Origin: Microtetraspora glauca
Lineage (GTDB): Bacteria; Actinomycetota; Actinomycetes; Streptomycetales; Streptomycetaceae
NCBI GenBank assembly: GCA_000721275.1
Contig: JOFO01000023.1
Location: 32,314 to 96,313, forward strand
DNA length: 64,000 nucleotides
Direction: 5' to 3'
In this document: positions 33,301 through 42,966 of the stretch, one piece after another
Position numbering within the stretch: position 1 is the first letter of the stretch
How the letters are laid out: every line of letters starts with the position of its first letter
The notes under the pieces: model-generated
What the model saw: only the letters and a program-made list of their open reading frames with translations
Database searches by the model: none
What the model was told of the DNA's origin: nothing
Program-made: the position numbers and the translations under genes

Positions 33301-33975
33301 CTGCGCGGCGGCCGGCTTGGTGCCGCCGGCGGCCAGGACGGTGGTGACGATCGCGTCGGCGCGGCGCAGCCCCGCCAGCAGCTCCTCCTCGGGCGCCCGC
33401 AGCGACGCCACGTACAACGGCAGCGCCCGGCCGCCGGCGTCCTCGATCGCGTCGCAGAGGGCGCCGACGAAGGCGGTGTTCCCGCTCATGTGGTGGGCGC
33501 GGTAGTAGAGCACGGCGATCGTCGGGCCGTCGCCGGGGCGCGCGGTCCGCTCCAGCGGGCCCCAGGTGGGGGCGGGCGCCGGGGCCTCGAAGCCGTGGCC
33601 GGTGAGCAGGACGGTGTCGGAGAGGAAGCGGGCCAGCTGCTCCAGGTTGGCGGGGCCGCCGTGGGCGAGGTAGGCGTGCGCCTCGGTGGCGACGCCGACC
33701 GGCACCGTGGAGGCGGCCATCAGCTGGGCGTCGGGGGCCTGTTCGCCGCTGAGGACGACGACCGGCTTCCCGGTGGCGAGGACCGCGTCGAGGCCCTCCT
33801 GCCAGGAGCGGACGCCGCCGAGGAGGCGGACGACGACCAGCTCGGCGCCGTCGAGGAGGGCGGGGAGGTCGGCGAGCGGGAGCCGGGACGGGTTGGCGAA
33901 GCGGTACTCCACCGGACCGCCGGCCGCACGGGCGCTGAGCAGGTCGGTGTCGGAGTGCGACAGCAGCAGGAGCAT
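30355..33975 (-). CDS. cobN: Cobaltochelatase subunit CobN
   Basis: A 1206-aa protein, the usual size of CobN, which inserts cobalt into hydrogenobyrinate a,c-diamide with CobS and CobT (or ChlD/ChlI-type partners) using ATP. Typical segments are visible: [72 protein letters not shown] and [19 protein letters not shown] 33975 starts at [19 protein letters not shown]. The gene is preceded by a cobalamin riboswitch and is transcribed away from the other cob genes. Its stop abuts a MarR remnant. cobS/cobT-like genes are not in the window. Confidence 0.95.
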   Translation of the reverse strand: MLLLLSHSDTDLLSARAAGGPVEYRFANPSRLPLADLPALLDGAELVVVRLLGGVRSWQEGLDAVLATGKPVVVLSGEQAPDAQLMAASTVPVGVATEAHAYLAHGGPANLEQLARFLSDTVLLTGHGFEAPAPAPTWGPLERTARPGDGPTIAVLYYRAHHMSGNTAFVGALCDAIEDAGGRALPLYVASLRAPEEELLAGLRRADAIVTTVLAAGGTKPAAAQAGGDEEAWDAGALAALDVPVLQALCLTGSRAAWDENDEGLSPLDAASQVAVPEFDGRLITVPFSFKEIDADGLPAYVADPERAARVAGIAVRHARLRHIPNAEKKLALVLSAYPTKHSRIGNAVGLDTPASAVALLRRLIAEGYDFGPAEELPGLVSGDGDELIRALIEVGGHDQDWLTEEQLARNPVRIPAADYRRWYAGLPAELREQVEEHWGPAPGEMFLDRSRNPEGDIVLAALRRGNLLILIQPPRGFGENPIAIYHDPDLPPSHHYLAAYRWIAARAEDGGFGADAMVHLGKHGNLEWLPGKNAGLSAACGPDAALGDLPLVYPFLVNDPGEGTQAKRRAHATLVDHLVPPMARADSYGDIARLEQLLDEYAQISSMDPAKLPAIRAQIWTLIQAAKLDHDLGLQERPEDDGFDDFLLHVDGWLCEVKDAQIRDGLHVLGGAPTGPERVNLVLSILRARQIWGGTQALPGLREALGLDESAATRTTADEAEAKARELVEAMEAAGWDADAVATVAAGHGPEVAAVLRFACDQVVPRLAATTDELTHAVHALNGGFVPAGPSGSPLRGLVNVLPTGRNFYSVDPKAVPSRLAWETGQALADSLLERYRTDNGAWPTSVGLSLWGTSAMRTAGDDVAEALALLGVRPLWDEASRRVKGLEPIPLAELGRPRVDVTLRISGFFRDAFPHVIGLLDDAVRLVAGLDEPAADNYVRAHAQADLAEHGDERRATTRIFGSRPGTYGAGILQLIDSRDWRTDADLAEVYTVWGGYAYGRGLEGRPARAEMETAYKRIAVAAKNTDTREHDIADSDDYFQYHGGMVATVRALRGTAPEAYIGDSTRPETVRTRTLVEETSRVFRARVVNPRWIEAMRRHGYKGAFELAATVDYLFGYDATTGVVADWMYDKLTQEYVLDETNQAFLKEANPWALHGIAERLLEAESRGMWEKPDPETLAALRQVFLETEGDLEDQGAAEDAGA

Positions 33976-34024
33976 GGCGAGGCTCAGGCCCTTCCTCGGG
34001 GTTGTCCGCGCCCCGGGTGGTCGA

Positions 34025-34132
34025 TGGACGGCGGGAGTTCCTGGCTCACCCGTGGGGTACGGGCTCACAGTGGCGGGACCGCGCCGGATTCTCACCGGGC
34101 TTCCTCCCCGGGGTCCTGGGACCCCATGCCGA
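34025..34132 (-). promoter_or_regulatory. Cobalamin riboswitch upstream of cobN
   Basis: On the minus strand the leader reads GGAAGCCCGGTGAGAATCC, then GGTCCCGCCACTGTGA, then the B12 box GAGCCAGGAACTCCC (about 34034-34048), in the order of the adenosylcobalamin riboswitch, after a GGGGTCCCAGGACCCC stem. It ends about 55 bp before the cobN start, leaving room for a GGGGCGCGGACAACCCC hairpin near the ribosome site. A TACTAT -10-like box lies near 34137-34145. High cobalamin should shut cobN off. Confidence 0.88.
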
Positions 34133-34233
34133 TCTGCATAGTAGAGCGTGCCGTCGGCGCGCCGGAGGGCGCCGGAGAGTCGGCCGGATCACACTCGGTG
34201 GCCGTCCGGTTCCCCGTGGGTATGCTCGCCGCC

Positions 34234-35463
34234 ATGCCGCCGACCCCGCCCCGCCCGGCCGAACCGGGCGAACCCCGCATACGGGACCGAGGCGACGCGT
34301 GCCCCGGGGCGCTCCGGCTGCACGCCGCCGCCGACGGGCATCTCGCCCGACTCCGCCTCCCCGCAGGTCGTCTGACGTACCGTCAGGTCCTGGCGCTGGC
34401 GGACGCGGCCGAGACCCTGGGCGACGGCGCCGTCTCCGTCACCTCACGCGGCAACGCCGAGCTGCGCGGCCTGCGCGACGACTGCGGCGCCCGGCTCGCC
34501 GCCCTCCTCGGCGACGCCGGCCTGCTGCCCTCCCCCACCCACGAGCGGGTCCGGAACATCGTCGCCTCCCCCGCCGCCGGACTCGACGGACTCGGCCACG
34601 CCGACGTGCAGTTGTGGGCCCGCGCCCTCGACGCCGCGCTCTGCGCCGCACCCCGCGCGGCGGCCCTCTCCGGCCGCTTCCTCTTCGTCCTCGACGACGG
34701 CCGCGGCGACGTCGCCGGACTCGGCGGCGATGTGACCTTGATCGCAGCACCCGACGGCACCGTCGTCCTCGACACCGGCTCCGGCGCCTTCCGGCTGCCC
34801 GGCGCCGAAGCCGCCGCGCCCGCCGCGCTCGCCTGTGCCCTCGCCTTCCTCGACGCCGCCGACACCGCCGCCACCGGCGCCTGGCGCCCCCGCGAACTCC
34901 CGCCCGGGCACCTCCCGGACTGGGCCGGCGCCCTGCGCCGCGCGGCGATCACCGCGGAGCCCGTACCCTCTCCCGCCCGGCCGTCCGGACCCCCGCCCGC
35001 ACCCGGCCCGCTCGGCGACCACGCCGTGCACGTCCTCGCCCCCCTCGGCCGGCTCACCGCCGGGCAACTGCGGGCGCTCGCCGACGGCGCGGCCGAGATC
35101 CGGCTGACGCCCTGGCGCGGCGCGGTCGCCGTCGGCCCCACCGCCGGCCGGCTCCCCGCCCTCGCCGCCCTCGGCCTGCTCACCGACCCCGCCGCCCCCG
35201 GCACCGGCGTCACCGCCTGCACCGGCCTGCCCGGCTGCGCCAAGTCCCTCGCCGACGTCCGCGCCGACGCCGCCCGCGCCCCCGCCGGACCGCTGCCCGT
35301 GCACTACTCCGGCTGCGAGCGCCGCTGCGGACACCCGCACGGCACCTGGGTCGAGGTCACCGCCCGGGACACCGGCACCTATCTGCTGGACGGCGCGCCC
35401 GTCCCCCGCACCGCCCTGGCCGCAGCCGTGGCGGCGGCCCGCACGAAACCGATGGAGCACTGA
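34234..35463 (+). CDS. cobG: Precorrin-3B synthase CobG (oxygen-dependent ring contraction)
   Basis: A 409-aa nitrite/sulfite reductase-like protein: [15 protein letters not shown] near the start, and the 4Fe-4S/siroheme-type cysteines in [11 protein letters not shown] and [13 protein letters not shown] close to the C-terminus. CobG hydroxylates precorrin-3A with O2, so this is the aerobic corrin route. The start is taken at ATG 34234: TATGCT at 34221-34226 is a fair -10 with the ATG 7 nt later, so the mRNA may be leaderless; ATG 34222 is in frame upstream. It is divergent from the cobN riboswitch and not under it. Confidence 0.88.
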   Translation: MPPTPPRPAEPGEPRIRDRGDACPGALRLHAAADGHLARLRLPAGRLTYRQVLALADAAETLGDGAVSVTSRGNAELRGLRDDCGARLAALLGDAGLLPSPTHERVRNIVASPAAGLDGLGHADVQLWARALDAALCAAPRAAALSGRFLFVLDDGRGDVAGLGGDVTLIAAPDGTVVLDTGSGAFRLPGAEAAAPAALACALAFLDAADTAATGAWRPRELPPGHLPDWAGALRRAAITAEPVPSPARPSGPPPAPGPLGDHAVHVLAPLGRLTAGQLRALADGAAEIRLTPWRGAVAVGPTAGRLPALAALGLLTDPAAPGTGVTACTGLPGCAKSLADVRADAARAPAGPLPVHYSGCERRCGHPHGTWVEVTARDTGTYLLDGAPVPRTALAAAVAAARTKPMEH

Positions 35464-35465
35464 GG

Positions 35466-36101
35466 ATGTACGAGTACGAGAAAGACGGCGCCGAGATCTA
35501 CCGCCGCTCCTTCGCCACGATCCGCGCCGAGGCCGACCTCGGCGCGCTGCCCGCCGACGTCGCCACCGTCGCCGTCCGCATGATCCACGCCTGCGGCATG
35601 ACCGACCTCGTGCGGGACCTCGCGTACTCCCCCGGCGTCGTCACCCGCGCCCGCGCCGCCCTGCAGGCCGGCGCCCCCATCCTCTGCGACGCGCAGATGG
35701 TCGCCTCCGGCGTCACCCGCAAGCGGCTGCCCGCCGACAACGAGGTGCTGTGCGCGCTCGCCGACCCCGCCGTCCCCGGCCTCGCCGCCGAGCTCGGCAC
35801 CACCCGCTCCGCCGCCGCCCTCGAACTGTGGCGGGACCGCCTCGAAGGCTCCGTCGTCGCCATCGGCAACGCCCCCACCGCGCTCTTCCACCTCCTGGAG
35901 ATGATCGCGAAGGGCGCCCCGAAGCCCGCCGCCGTCCTCGGCATCCCCGTCGGCTTCATCGGCGCCGCCGAGTCCAAGGACGCCCTCGCCGCCAACGACC
36001 TCGGCCTCGACTACCTGGTGGTCCGCGGCCGCCGCGGCGGCAGCGCCATCACCGCCGCCGCCCTCAACGCCCTCGCGCACGAACCGGAGATCCAGCAGTG
36101 A
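35466..36101 (+). CDS. cobH: Precorrin-8X methylmutase CobH
   Basis: A 211-aa protein of full CobH/CbiC length: [13 protein letters not shown] carries the catalytic histidine (MIHACG), and [13 protein letters not shown] and [16 protein letters not shown] are conserved. It moves the C11 methyl to C12 to form hydrogenobyrinate. It starts 3 bp after cobG and its stop overlaps cobIJ by GTGA, so cobG-cobH-cobIJ is one coupled operon. Confidence 0.94.
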   Translation: MYEYEKDGAEIYRRSFATIRAEADLGALPADVATVAVRMIHACGMTDLVRDLAYSPGVVTRARAALQAGAPILCDAQMVASGVTRKRLPADNEVLCALADPAVPGLAAELGTTRSAAALELWRDRLEGSVVAIGNAPTALFHLLEMIAKGAPKPAAVLGIPVGFIGAAESKDALAANDLGLDYLVVRGRRGGSAITAAALNALAHEPEIQQ

Positions 36102-37591
36102 CCGTAGTGAAGGGCAAGCTGTACGGGGTCGGCCTCGGCCCCGGCGACCCGAACCTCCTCACCCTCGCCGCCGTGAAGGCCATCGCCGAGGCCGACGTCG
36201 TCGCCTACCACTCGGCCCGCCACGGCCGCTCGATAGCCCGCTCCATCGCCGCCCCCCACCTGCGCGAGGACCACGTCGAGGAGCGGCTCATGTACCCGCT
36301 CACCGTCGAGACCACCGACCACCCCGGCGGCTACCGCGGCGCCCTCGACGACTTCTACGAGGAGGCCGCCGCCCGCCTCGCCGCGCACCTCGACGCGGGC
36401 CGCACGGTCGCCGTCCTCGCCGAGGGCGACCCGCTGTTCTACGGCTCCTACCAGCACATGCACAAGCGGCTCGCGCACCGCTACGACACCACCGTCATCC
36501 CCGGCGTCACCTCCGTCAGCGCCGCCGCCGCCCGCCTCGGCGAGCCGCTGTGCGAGGCCGAGGAAGTCCTGACGATCGTCCCCGGCACCCTCCCCGAGGA
36601 CGAGCTGACCGCCCGCCTCGCCGGCACCGACTCGGCGGTCGTCATGAAGCTCGGCCGCACCTTCCCGGCCGTGCGCCGCGCCCTGGAGCGGGCCGGCCGG
36701 CTGGACGACGCGCGGTACGTGGAGCGGGCGTTCATGGCCGGCGAGCGCACCGACCGCCTCGCCGACGTGGACCCGGAGACCGTCCCGTACTTCTCGGTCG
36801 CCGTCCTCCCCTCCCGCATCGACCGGAAGAACCCGGTACGGGAGCGCGGCGAGGTCACCGTCGTCGGCACCGGCCCCGCCGGCGCGCCCTGGCTGACCCC
36901 CGAGTCCCGCGGCGCGCTCGTCAACGCCGATGTCCTCGTCGGCTACACCACCTACCTCGACCGGGTGCCGGTCCTGCGCCCCGGCCAGATCCGGCACGGC
37001 TCCGACAACAAGGTCGAGTCGGAGCGCGCCGAGTTCGCGCTCGACCTGGCCCGGCGCGGGCACAAGGTCGCGGTCGTCTCCGGCGGCGACCCGGGCGTCT
37101 TCGCCATGGCGACGGCCGTCCTGGAGGTCGCCTGCGAACCGGCGTACGCGGACGTGCCCGTCCGGGTCCTCCCGGGCGTGACCGCCGCCAACGCCGCCGC
37201 CGCCGCGGCCGGCGCCCCCCTCGGTCACGACTACGCGACGATCTCCCTCTCCGACCGCCTCAAGCCGTGGGACGTCATCGCGACCCGCCTGCGCGCGGCG
37301 GCGGAGGCCGACCTGGTCCTCGCCCTCTACAACCCCGGCTCGAAGTCCCGCACCCACCAGGTCGCCGCCGCCCGCGACCTCCTCCTGGAGGTCCGCTCCC
37401 CCGACACCCCCGTGGTCGTCGCCCGCGACGTCGGCGGCCCGGAGCAGTCGGTCCGCGTGGTGACCCTGAAGACCCTGGAACCCTCCGAGGTCGACATGCG
37501 CACCCTCCTCCTGATCGGCTCCTCCCAGACCCGAGCCGTCGAACGCGCCGACGGCCACACGATCACCTGGACCCCCCGCCGCTACGGCTGA
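36098..37591 (+). CDS. cobIJ: CobI-CobJ fusion: precorrin-2 C20- and precorrin-3B C17-methyltransferase
   Basis: A 497-aa fusion of two SAM-dependent corrin methyltransferases. Residues 1 to about 245 are CobI ([38 protein letters not shown]), and about 250-497 are CobJ ([53 protein letters not shown]). Fused CobIJ is common in Streptomyces. The start is a GTG inside the cobH stop; a second GTG at 36107 is possible. The 3' end overlaps the convergent cobK gene by 10 bp. Confidence 0.94.
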   Translation: MTVVKGKLYGVGLGPGDPNLLTLAAVKAIAEADVVAYHSARHGRSIARSIAAPHLREDHVEERLMYPLTVETTDHPGGYRGALDDFYEEAAARLAAHLDAGRTVAVLAEGDPLFYGSYQHMHKRLAHRYDTTVIPGVTSVSAAAARLGEPLCEAEEVLTIVPGTLPEDELTARLAGTDSAVVMKLGRTFPAVRRALERAGRLDDARYVERAFMAGERTDRLADVDPETVPYFSVAVLPSRIDRKNPVRERGEVTVVGTGPAGAPWLTPESRGALVNADVLVGYTTYLDRVPVLRPGQIRHGSDNKVESERAEFALDLARRGHKVAVVSGGDPGVFAMATAVLEVACEPAYADVPVRVLPGVTAANAAAAAAGAPLGHDYATISLSDRLKPWDVIATRLRAAAEADLVLALYNPGSKSRTHQVAAARDLLLEVRSPDTPVVVARDVGGPEQSVRVVTLKTLEPSEVDMRTLLLIGSSQTRAVERADGHTITWTPRRYG

Positions 37592-38325
37592 CGGAACCCG
37601 CCCTCCACCCACGCCGCCGCCTCCTCCGGGGTGGTGGCGGCCGGGACGCCCTGCGGGGACGGGGGGCGGCGGACGACGACGACCGGGACGCCGGCCTCGC
37701 GGGCGGCGGTGAGCTTGGGGGCGGTGGCGGCGGCGCCGGAGTCCTTCGTCACCAGGACGTCGACGCGGTGGCGGGCGATCAGCTCCCGCTCGCCGTCGAG
37801 GGTGAACGGGCCCCGGTCCAGGAGGACTTCGGTGCGGGCCGGCATCGGGGCCGCCGGGGCGTCGACCGACCGGACCAGGAACCACTCCGGGCGGGCCGCG
37901 AAGGCCGCGAGGCCCATGCGGCCGGTGGTGAGGAAGACGCGGTCGCCGAACCCGTCGAGGGCCCGCGCCGCCTCCTCCAGGGACGCCACGTCGTGCCAGT
38001 CGTCACCGTCCCCGGGGACCCAGCCGGGGCGGCGCAGGGCCAGCAGGGGAACATGGGCGGTGGCGGCCGCCCGGGCCGCGTTGAAGCTGATCCGCTCGGC
38101 GAAGGGATGGGTGGCGTCGATGACCGCGTCCACGGCGTGCTCCCGCACCCACGCCGCCAGCCCCTCCGGGCCGCCGAAGCCGCCGATCCTGACCTCCCCG
38201 GCCGGCAGCCGGGGCGCCGCGACCCGCCCGGCGAGCGAGCTCGTCACCCGGACGCCGGGCCGCCCCGCCAGCAGGCCGGCCAGGGCGCGGGCCTCGGTGG
38301 TCCCTCCGAGAATGAGTACGTGCAC
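37582..38325 (-). CDS. cobK: Precorrin-6A (cobalt-precorrin-6A) reductase CobK
   Basis: A 247-aa NADPH-dependent reductase: HVLILGGTTEARALAGLLAG at the start, DAVIDATHPFAERIS, and VTKDSGAAATAPKLTAAREAG near the end, all diagnostic of CobK/CbiJ. GTG start at 38325 with AAAGGG upstream. It is convergent with cobIJ and divergent from cbiD, with only 12 bp between the two start codons. Confidence 0.94.
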   Translation of the reverse strand: MHVLILGGTTEARALAGLLAGRPGVRVTSSLAGRVAAPRLPAGEVRIGGFGGPEGLAAWVREHAVDAVIDATHPFAERISFNAARAAATAHVPLLALRRPGWVPGDGDDWHDVASLEEAARALDGFGDRVFLTTGRMGLAAFAARPEWFLVRSVDAPAAPMPARTEVLLDRGPFTLDGERELIARHRVDVLVTKDSGAAATAPKLTAAREAGVPVVVVRRPPSPQGVPAATTPEEAAAWVEGGFRQP

Positions 38326-38337
38326 AGGAGCCCTTTC

Positions 38338-39456
38338 GTGAGTACCGGCGGCGGGCGCGAGGCCCAACTCAAGCACACCGGTCTGCGGCCCGGCTGGACG
38401 ACCGGCGCCTGCGCGACGGCCGCGACCACCGCCGCGTACACGGCGCTGCTCACCGGCGGGTTTCCCGACCCGGTGACGATCACGCTGCCCAAGGGGCAGA
38501 CCCCGTCGTTCGCCCTCACCGCGGAGTCGCTGACGGCGGACGCGGCGATGGCGGCGGTGGTGAAGGACGCGGGCGACGACCCGGACGTCACCCACGGCGC
38601 GGTGATCCGCTCGACGGTACGGCTCCTCCCGCCGGGCTCCGGCGTCGTCTTCCGGGCCGGCGAGGGCGTCGGCACGGTCACGCTCCCCGGCCTGCCCCTG
38701 GAGGTCGGCGAACCGGCGATCAACCCGGTGCCGCGGCAGCTGATGCGCGAGCACGTGGCGGAGGTCGCGGCGGCCCACGGCGCCCCCGGCGACGTCGAGA
38801 TCACGCTCTCCATCGACGACGGCGCCGAGATCGCCCGCTCCACCTGGAACCCGCGCATCGGCATCCTCGGCGGCCTGTCCGTCCTCGGCACGACCGGCGT
38901 CGTCGTCCCGTACTCGTGCTCGGCCTGGATCGACTCGATCCGCCGCGGCGTCGACGTGGCCCGCGCGGCCGGCCTCACCCATGTCGCCGGCTGTACGGGC
39001 TCCACCTCCGAACGGACCGTCACCCAGGCGTACGACCTCCCGGAGCTCGCCCTCCTCGACATGGGCGACTTCGCGGGCGCCGTCCTCAAGTACCTCCGCC
39101 GCCACCCGGTCGACCGGCTGACGATCTGCGGCGGCTTCGCGAAGCTGTCCAAGCTCGCCGCCGGCCACCTGGACCTCCATTCGGCCCGTTCCCAGGTCGA
39201 CAAGGCGTTCCTCGCCGGCCTGGCCCGCGAGGCCGGCGCGCCGGAGGCCCTGGCGGCGGAGGTGGCCGCCGCCAACACCGGCCTCGCCGCCCTCCGCCTC
39301 TGCGAGGCCGCCGCTGTCCCCCTGGGCGACGCGGTCGCCGCCCGCGCCCGCGACGAGGCCCTGTCCGTCCTGCGCGGCGCCCCGGTCACCGTCGACGTCC
39401 TCGCCATCGACCGCGCCGGCGCCGTCGTCGGCCGCGCGACCCCGTCGGGCCCGTAG
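38338..39456 (+). CDS. cbiD: Cobalt-precorrin-5B (C1)-methyltransferase CbiD
   Basis: A 372-aa CbiD: LRPGWTTGACATAATTAAYTALL at the start, VTHGAVIRSTV, INPVPRQLMREHV and TGSTSERTV are the family marks. CbiD methylates C1 in the anaerobic pathway; Streptomyces use it with the otherwise aerobic-type set, in place of CobF. GTG start with AGGAG that lies inside the divergent cobK leader. Confidence 0.94.
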   Translation: MSTGGGREAQLKHTGLRPGWTTGACATAATTAAYTALLTGGFPDPVTITLPKGQTPSFALTAESLTADAAMAAVVKDAGDDPDVTHGAVIRSTVRLLPPGSGVVFRAGEGVGTVTLPGLPLEVGEPAINPVPRQLMREHVAEVAAAHGAPGDVEITLSIDDGAEIARSTWNPRIGILGGLSVLGTTGVVVPYSCSAWIDSIRRGVDVARAAGLTHVAGCTGSTSERTVTQAYDLPELALLDMGDFAGAVLKYLRRHPVDRLTICGGFAKLSKLAAGHLDLHSARSQVDKAFLAGLAREAGAPEALAAEVAAANTGLAALRLCEAAAVPLGDAVAARARDEALSVLRGAPVTVDVLAIDRAGAVVGRATPSGP

Positions 39457-39551
39457 CCCCGGGAACCCTCCGCCGCGCCGACCGGATGCGGGACCGGGGC
39501 GGCGAACCTAGGCTCGGCTGCGACAACCCTCACCTACAGGGAGGAATCGCC

Positions 39552-39626
39552 ATGGCGAAGCGTGGGAACAAGAAGCGGGCGCGCAAGAAGAAGAAGGCGA
39601 ACCACGGCAAGCGGCCCAACGCCTGA
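39552..39626 (+). CDS. 24-aa very basic peptide, probable ribosomal protein bL37
   Basis: The peptide MAKRGNKKRARKKKKANHGK plus four residues is over half Lys/Arg and ends RPNA. Its length, composition and KANHGKRPN end match my memory of the actinobacterial 50S protein bL37, first seen in mycobacterial ribosome structures. The ribosome site AGGGAGGA is very strong. TAGGCT at 39509-39514 could be a -10. It lies alone between cbiD and cobM. The bL37 identity is by resemblance, not comparison. Confidence 0.7.
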   Translation: MAKRGNKKRARKKKKANHGKRPNA

Positions 39627-39661
39627 GGCGCCGGACCGCCGGCCGCCGGGGCCGGGGGCCG

Positions 39662-40411
39662 TCAGCAGGTGTGGCGGTCCCTGGCCGGGTCGTAGAGGTG
39701 GCTGTCGCGGAATGCGGAGGCGGCCAGGGTGCGGCCGACGACGATGACGGCCGTCTTCGTGATGCCGGCCGCCTTCACCTGGTCCGCGATGTCCTCCAGG
39801 GTGCCGCGCAGCACGATCTCGTCGGGGCGGCTGGCCATGGCGACGACGGCGGCGGGGCAGTCGGCGCCGTAGTGGGGGATCAGTTCGGAGACGATCCGGT
39901 CGGCGTAGCGGGCGCCGAGGTGGAGGACGAGCAGGGCGCCGCTGCGGCCGAGGGTGGCGAGGTCCTCGCCCTCCGGCATGGGGGTGGCCTGCTGGGCGAT
40001 GCGGGTGAGGATGACGGTCTGGCCGACGGTCGGGACGGTCAGTTCCCGCTTCAGCGCCGCCGCGGCCGCCGCGAAGGCCGGGACGCCGGGCACGACCTCG
40101 TACGGGATGCCGGCCGCGTCGAGCCGCCGCATCTGCTCGGCCATGGCGCTGAAGACGGACGGGTCGCCGGAGTGGAGGCGGGCCACGTCGTGGCCGGCCT
40201 CGTGCGCGGCGGTGATCTCGGCGACGATCTCGTCGAGGTGCATCGACGCCGTGTCGACGAGCTTCGCGTCGGGCGGGCACTCGGCGAGCAGTTCGCGGGG
40301 CACGAGCGAGCCGGCGTAGAGGCAGACGCCGCAGGCCGCGAGGGTGCGGGCGCCGCGCACGGTGATCAGGTCGGCCGCGCCGGGGCCCGCGCCGATGAAG
40401 TAGACGGTCAT
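39662..40411 (-). CDS. cobM: Precorrin-4 C11-methyltransferase CobM
   Basis: A 249-aa SAM-dependent methyltransferase: VYFIGAGPGAADLITVRGARTL, CLYAGSLVPRELL, ARLHSGDPSVFSAMAEQM and PTVGQTVILTRIAQQATPMPE are typical of CobM/CbiF. ATG 40411 overlaps the cobL stop (ATGA), so cobL-cobM is one coupled operon on the minus strand, ending about 35 bp before the bL37-like gene. Confidence 0.95.
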   Translation of the reverse strand: MTVYFIGAGPGAADLITVRGARTLAACGVCLYAGSLVPRELLAECPPDAKLVDTASMHLDEIVAEITAAHEAGHDVARLHSGDPSVFSAMAEQMRRLDAAGIPYEVVPGVPAFAAAAAALKRELTVPTVGQTVILTRIAQQATPMPEGEDLATLGRSGALLVLHLGARYADRIVSELIPHYGADCPAAVVAMASRPDEIVLRGTLEDIADQVKAAGITKTAVIVVGRTLAASAFRDSHLYDPARDRHTC

Positions 40412-41640
40412 TCGTGTGCAGAACCCTTCGTTACGGACCACTGGGTCACCGGCATGGCCGGGCGCCAGCCGGTGAATCCGCCGACGGGCACGGCGGCGGA
40501 GACGGCGAGCCGGATCAGCTCGCCGCCGTGCCGGGCGTACCAGCGGGCGAGCAGCGCCTCGGACTCCAGCGTGACGGTGTTGGCGACGAGCCGGCCGCCG
40601 GCGGGGAGCGCGTCCCAGCAGGCGTCGAGCAGGCCGGGGGCGGTGAGGCCGCCGCCGACGAAGACGGCGTCGGGGGCGGGCAGGCCGGCGAGGGCGGCGG
40701 GCGCGGGGCCGGTGACGACCTTCAGCGCGGGGACGCCGAGGGCGGCGGCGTTGCGGCCGATCCGTTCGGCCCGCGCGGGCGACTTCTCGACGGCGATCGC
40801 CCGGCAGTCGCGGTGGGCGCGCATCCATTCGACGCCGATGGAGCCGGAGCCGCCGCCGACGTCCCAGAGGAGTTCGCCGGGGGCGGGTGCGAGCGCGGCG
40901 AGCGTCGCGGCGCGAACGTACCGCTTGGTGAGCTGCCCGTCGTGTTCGTACGCCTCGTCCGGCAGCCCCGGCGTGCTGCCGAGCCGCAGCGTGCCGGGGT
41001 CGCGGACGCAGTCGAGGGCCAGCACGTGCAGCGCGTCGGTGCGCGGGTGCGGCCAGTCGGCGGCGGTGGCGTCGAGGAGCCGTTCGGCGGGGCCGCCGAG
41101 CTGTTCCAGGACCCGGATCCGGGTCCCGCCCCAGCCGGCCTCGCGGAGCAGTGCCGCGACCCGGGCGGGCGTCTCGGGTCCCTCGCCGAGCAGCAGCAGC
41201 CGGCGCCCGGGGTGGAGGGCGGCGCGCAGGGCGTCCAGCGGCCGGGCGACCAGCGACAGCGTGTCGACGGCCTCCAGCGGCCAGCCGAGGCGGGCGCAGG
41301 CGTACGAGACGGAGGACGGGTGCGGGTGGACGTCCAGCTCCCGGTCGCCCGCGGCTTCGCGGAGGGTGCGGGCGATCCCGTAGAAGGAGGGGTCGCCGCT
41401 GGCGAGGACGGCGAGCGCGCGTCCGTGGTGGGCGGCGAGCAGGGCCGGGACGGCGGGGCGGAGCGGCGACGGCCAGGTGATCCGCTCGCCGCGGCAGTCG
41501 TCGGGCAGCAGTCCGAGCTGCCGGGCCCCGCCCACGATCACCTCGGCGTCGCGCAGCACCCGGCGGGCCCTCTCGGGCAGTCCGTCCCACCCGTCCGCGC
41601 CGATCCCGACGACCGACACCACCGATATCGCAGCGTTCAC
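40408..41640 (-). CDS. cobL: Precorrin-6Y C5,15-methyltransferase (decarboxylating) CobL
   Basis: A 410-aa two-domain enzyme: an N-terminal CbiE-like methyltransferase (VVGIGADGWDGLPERARRVL, VLASGDPSFYGIARTL) and a C-terminal CbiT-like Rossmann domain (LLWDVGGGSGSIGVEWMRAH) that carries out the decarboxylation and second methylation. GTG start at 41640; no strong ribosome site is seen just before it, so a leaderless or weak start is possible. The region 41641-41828 upstream holds the promoters of this gene and of the divergent luciferase-like gene, with no gene in it. Confidence 0.94.
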   Translation of the reverse strand: MNAAISVVSVVGIGADGWDGLPERARRVLRDAEVIVGGARQLGLLPDDCRGERITWPSPLRPAVPALLAAHHGRALAVLASGDPSFYGIARTLREAAGDRELDVHPHPSSVSYACARLGWPLEAVDTLSLVARPLDALRAALHPGRRLLLLGEGPETPARVAALLREAGWGGTRIRVLEQLGGPAERLLDATAADWPHPRTDALHVLALDCVRDPGTLRLGSTPGLPDEAYEHDGQLTKRYVRAATLAALAPAPGELLWDVGGGSGSIGVEWMRAHRDCRAIAVEKSPARAERIGRNAAALGVPALKVVTGPAPAALAGLPAPDAVFVGGGLTAPGLLDACWDALPAGGRLVANTVTLESEALLARWYARHGGELIRLAVSAAVPVGGFTGWRPAMPVTQWSVTKGSAHE

Positions 41641-41828
41641 GTCGGGGACTTTACGTGAGAGCCGCAGGTGGACGGCACGTGGCCGTCCTCACGCCGGGGC
41701 CGGAGGAGAGGGGCGGGCGGCACCGGAAGAGAGGAGGGGGCGGCACCGGAATAGCGGGGCGGGTGGCACCGTTCCCCCAAGTGATTTAAGGTTCAACCAT
41801 CAGCGAGGAAACGCGAGAGGTGACCACG

Positions 41829-42962
41829 ATGCAGTTCGGGATCTTCACCGTCGGCGACGTGACGACCGACCCCACCACCGGCCGCACCCCCACCGAGCAC
41901 GAGCGCATCAAGAACACGGTCGCCATCGCGCTCAAGGCGGAGGAGGTCGGGCTCGACGTCTTCGCGACCGGCGAGCACCACAACCCGCCGTTCGTCCCGT
42001 CCTCCCCGACGACCCTCCTCGGCCACATCGCGGCCCGCACGGAGAACCTGATCCTCTCCACGTCCACGACCCTCATCACCACCAACGACCCGGTGAAGAT
42101 CGCCGAGGACTACGCCACCCTCCAGCACCTCGCGGACGGGCGCGTCGACCTCATGATGGGCCGCGGCAACACCGGCCCGGTCTACCCGTGGTTCGGCCAG
42201 GACATCCGCCAGGGCATCCCGCTCGCCATCGAGAACTACGCGCTCCTCCACAAGCTGTGGAGGGAGGACGTGGTCGACTGGGAGGGCAAGTTCCGCACCG
42301 CCCTCCAGGGTTTCACCGCCACCCCGCGCCCGCTCGACGGCGTCCCGCCGTTCGTCTGGCACGGCTCCATCCGCTCCCCGGAGATCGCCGAGCAGGCCGC
42401 GTACTACGGCGACGGCTTCTTCGCCAACCACATCTTCTGGCCCAAGCAGCACACCGAGAAGATGGTCCGGCTCTACCGCCAGCGGTACGCGCACTACGGC
42501 CACGGCACCGAGGAGCAGGCCATCGTCGGCCTCGGCGGCCAGGTGTTCATGCGGAAGAACTCGCAGGACGCGGTACGGGAGTTCCGCCCGTACTTCGACA
42601 ACGCCCCGGTGTACGGCCACGGCCCCTCCCTGGAGGAGTTCAGCAGCCAGACCCCGCTGACCGTCGGCTCGCCGCAGGAGGTCATCGAGCGCACCCTGTC
42701 GTTCCGCGACTACGTCGGCGACTACCAGCGCCAGCTCTTCCTCATCGACCACGCCGGACTGCCGCTCAAGACGGTCCTCGAACAGCTCGACATCCTCGGC
42801 GAGGAGGTCGTTCCGGTGCTCCGCAAGGAGTTCGCGAGCCTCCGCCCCGCCGGCGTCCCCGCCACCGCCCCGCTCCACCCCGCCGTCGTCGCCGCGAAGA
42901 CCGCGAGCGCCACGGAAACCCCGGACACCACGGACACCCCGAACGCCACGAAGGAGGTCTGA
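41829..42962 (+). CDS. LLM-class (luciferase-like) flavin-dependent monooxygenase
   Basis: A 377-aa TIM-barrel monooxygenase: MQFGIFTVGDVTTDPTTG, GLDVFATGEHHNPPFVPSSP, and the LADGRVDLMMGRGNTGPVY segment with YPWFG. It should oxidise an organic substrate with reduced FMN and O2. It is followed 4 bp later by an FMN reductase that would supply FMNH2. The last 40 residues are a Thr/Pro/Ala-rich tail (TETPDTTDTPNAT). ATG 41829 is favoured over GTG 41820 by GAGAGG spacing. An AT-rich GGTTCAACC element at 41790-41798 may be its operator. Confidence 0.9.
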   Translation: MQFGIFTVGDVTTDPTTGRTPTEHERIKNTVAIALKAEEVGLDVFATGEHHNPPFVPSSPTTLLGHIAARTENLILSTSTTLITTNDPVKIAEDYATLQHLADGRVDLMMGRGNTGPVYPWFGQDIRQGIPLAIENYALLHKLWREDVVDWEGKFRTALQGFTATPRPLDGVPPFVWHGSIRSPEIAEQAAYYGDGFFANHIFWPKQHTEKMVRLYRQRYAHYGHGTEEQAIVGLGGQVFMRKNSQDAVREFRPYFDNAPVYGHGPSLEEFSSQTPLTVGSPQEVIERTLSFRDYVGDYQRQLFLIDHAGLPLKTVLEQLDILGEEVVPVLRKEFASLRPAGVPATAPLHPAVVAAKTASATETPDTTDTPNATKEV

Positions 42963-42966
42963 CGCC

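Noticed and set aside
30169..34221. A very long plus-strand frame reaching from the MarR remnant through cobN into cobG
   Set aside because: Only its last 409 codons (from 34234) are CobG; the rest is the antisense of cobN and has no protein-like text.
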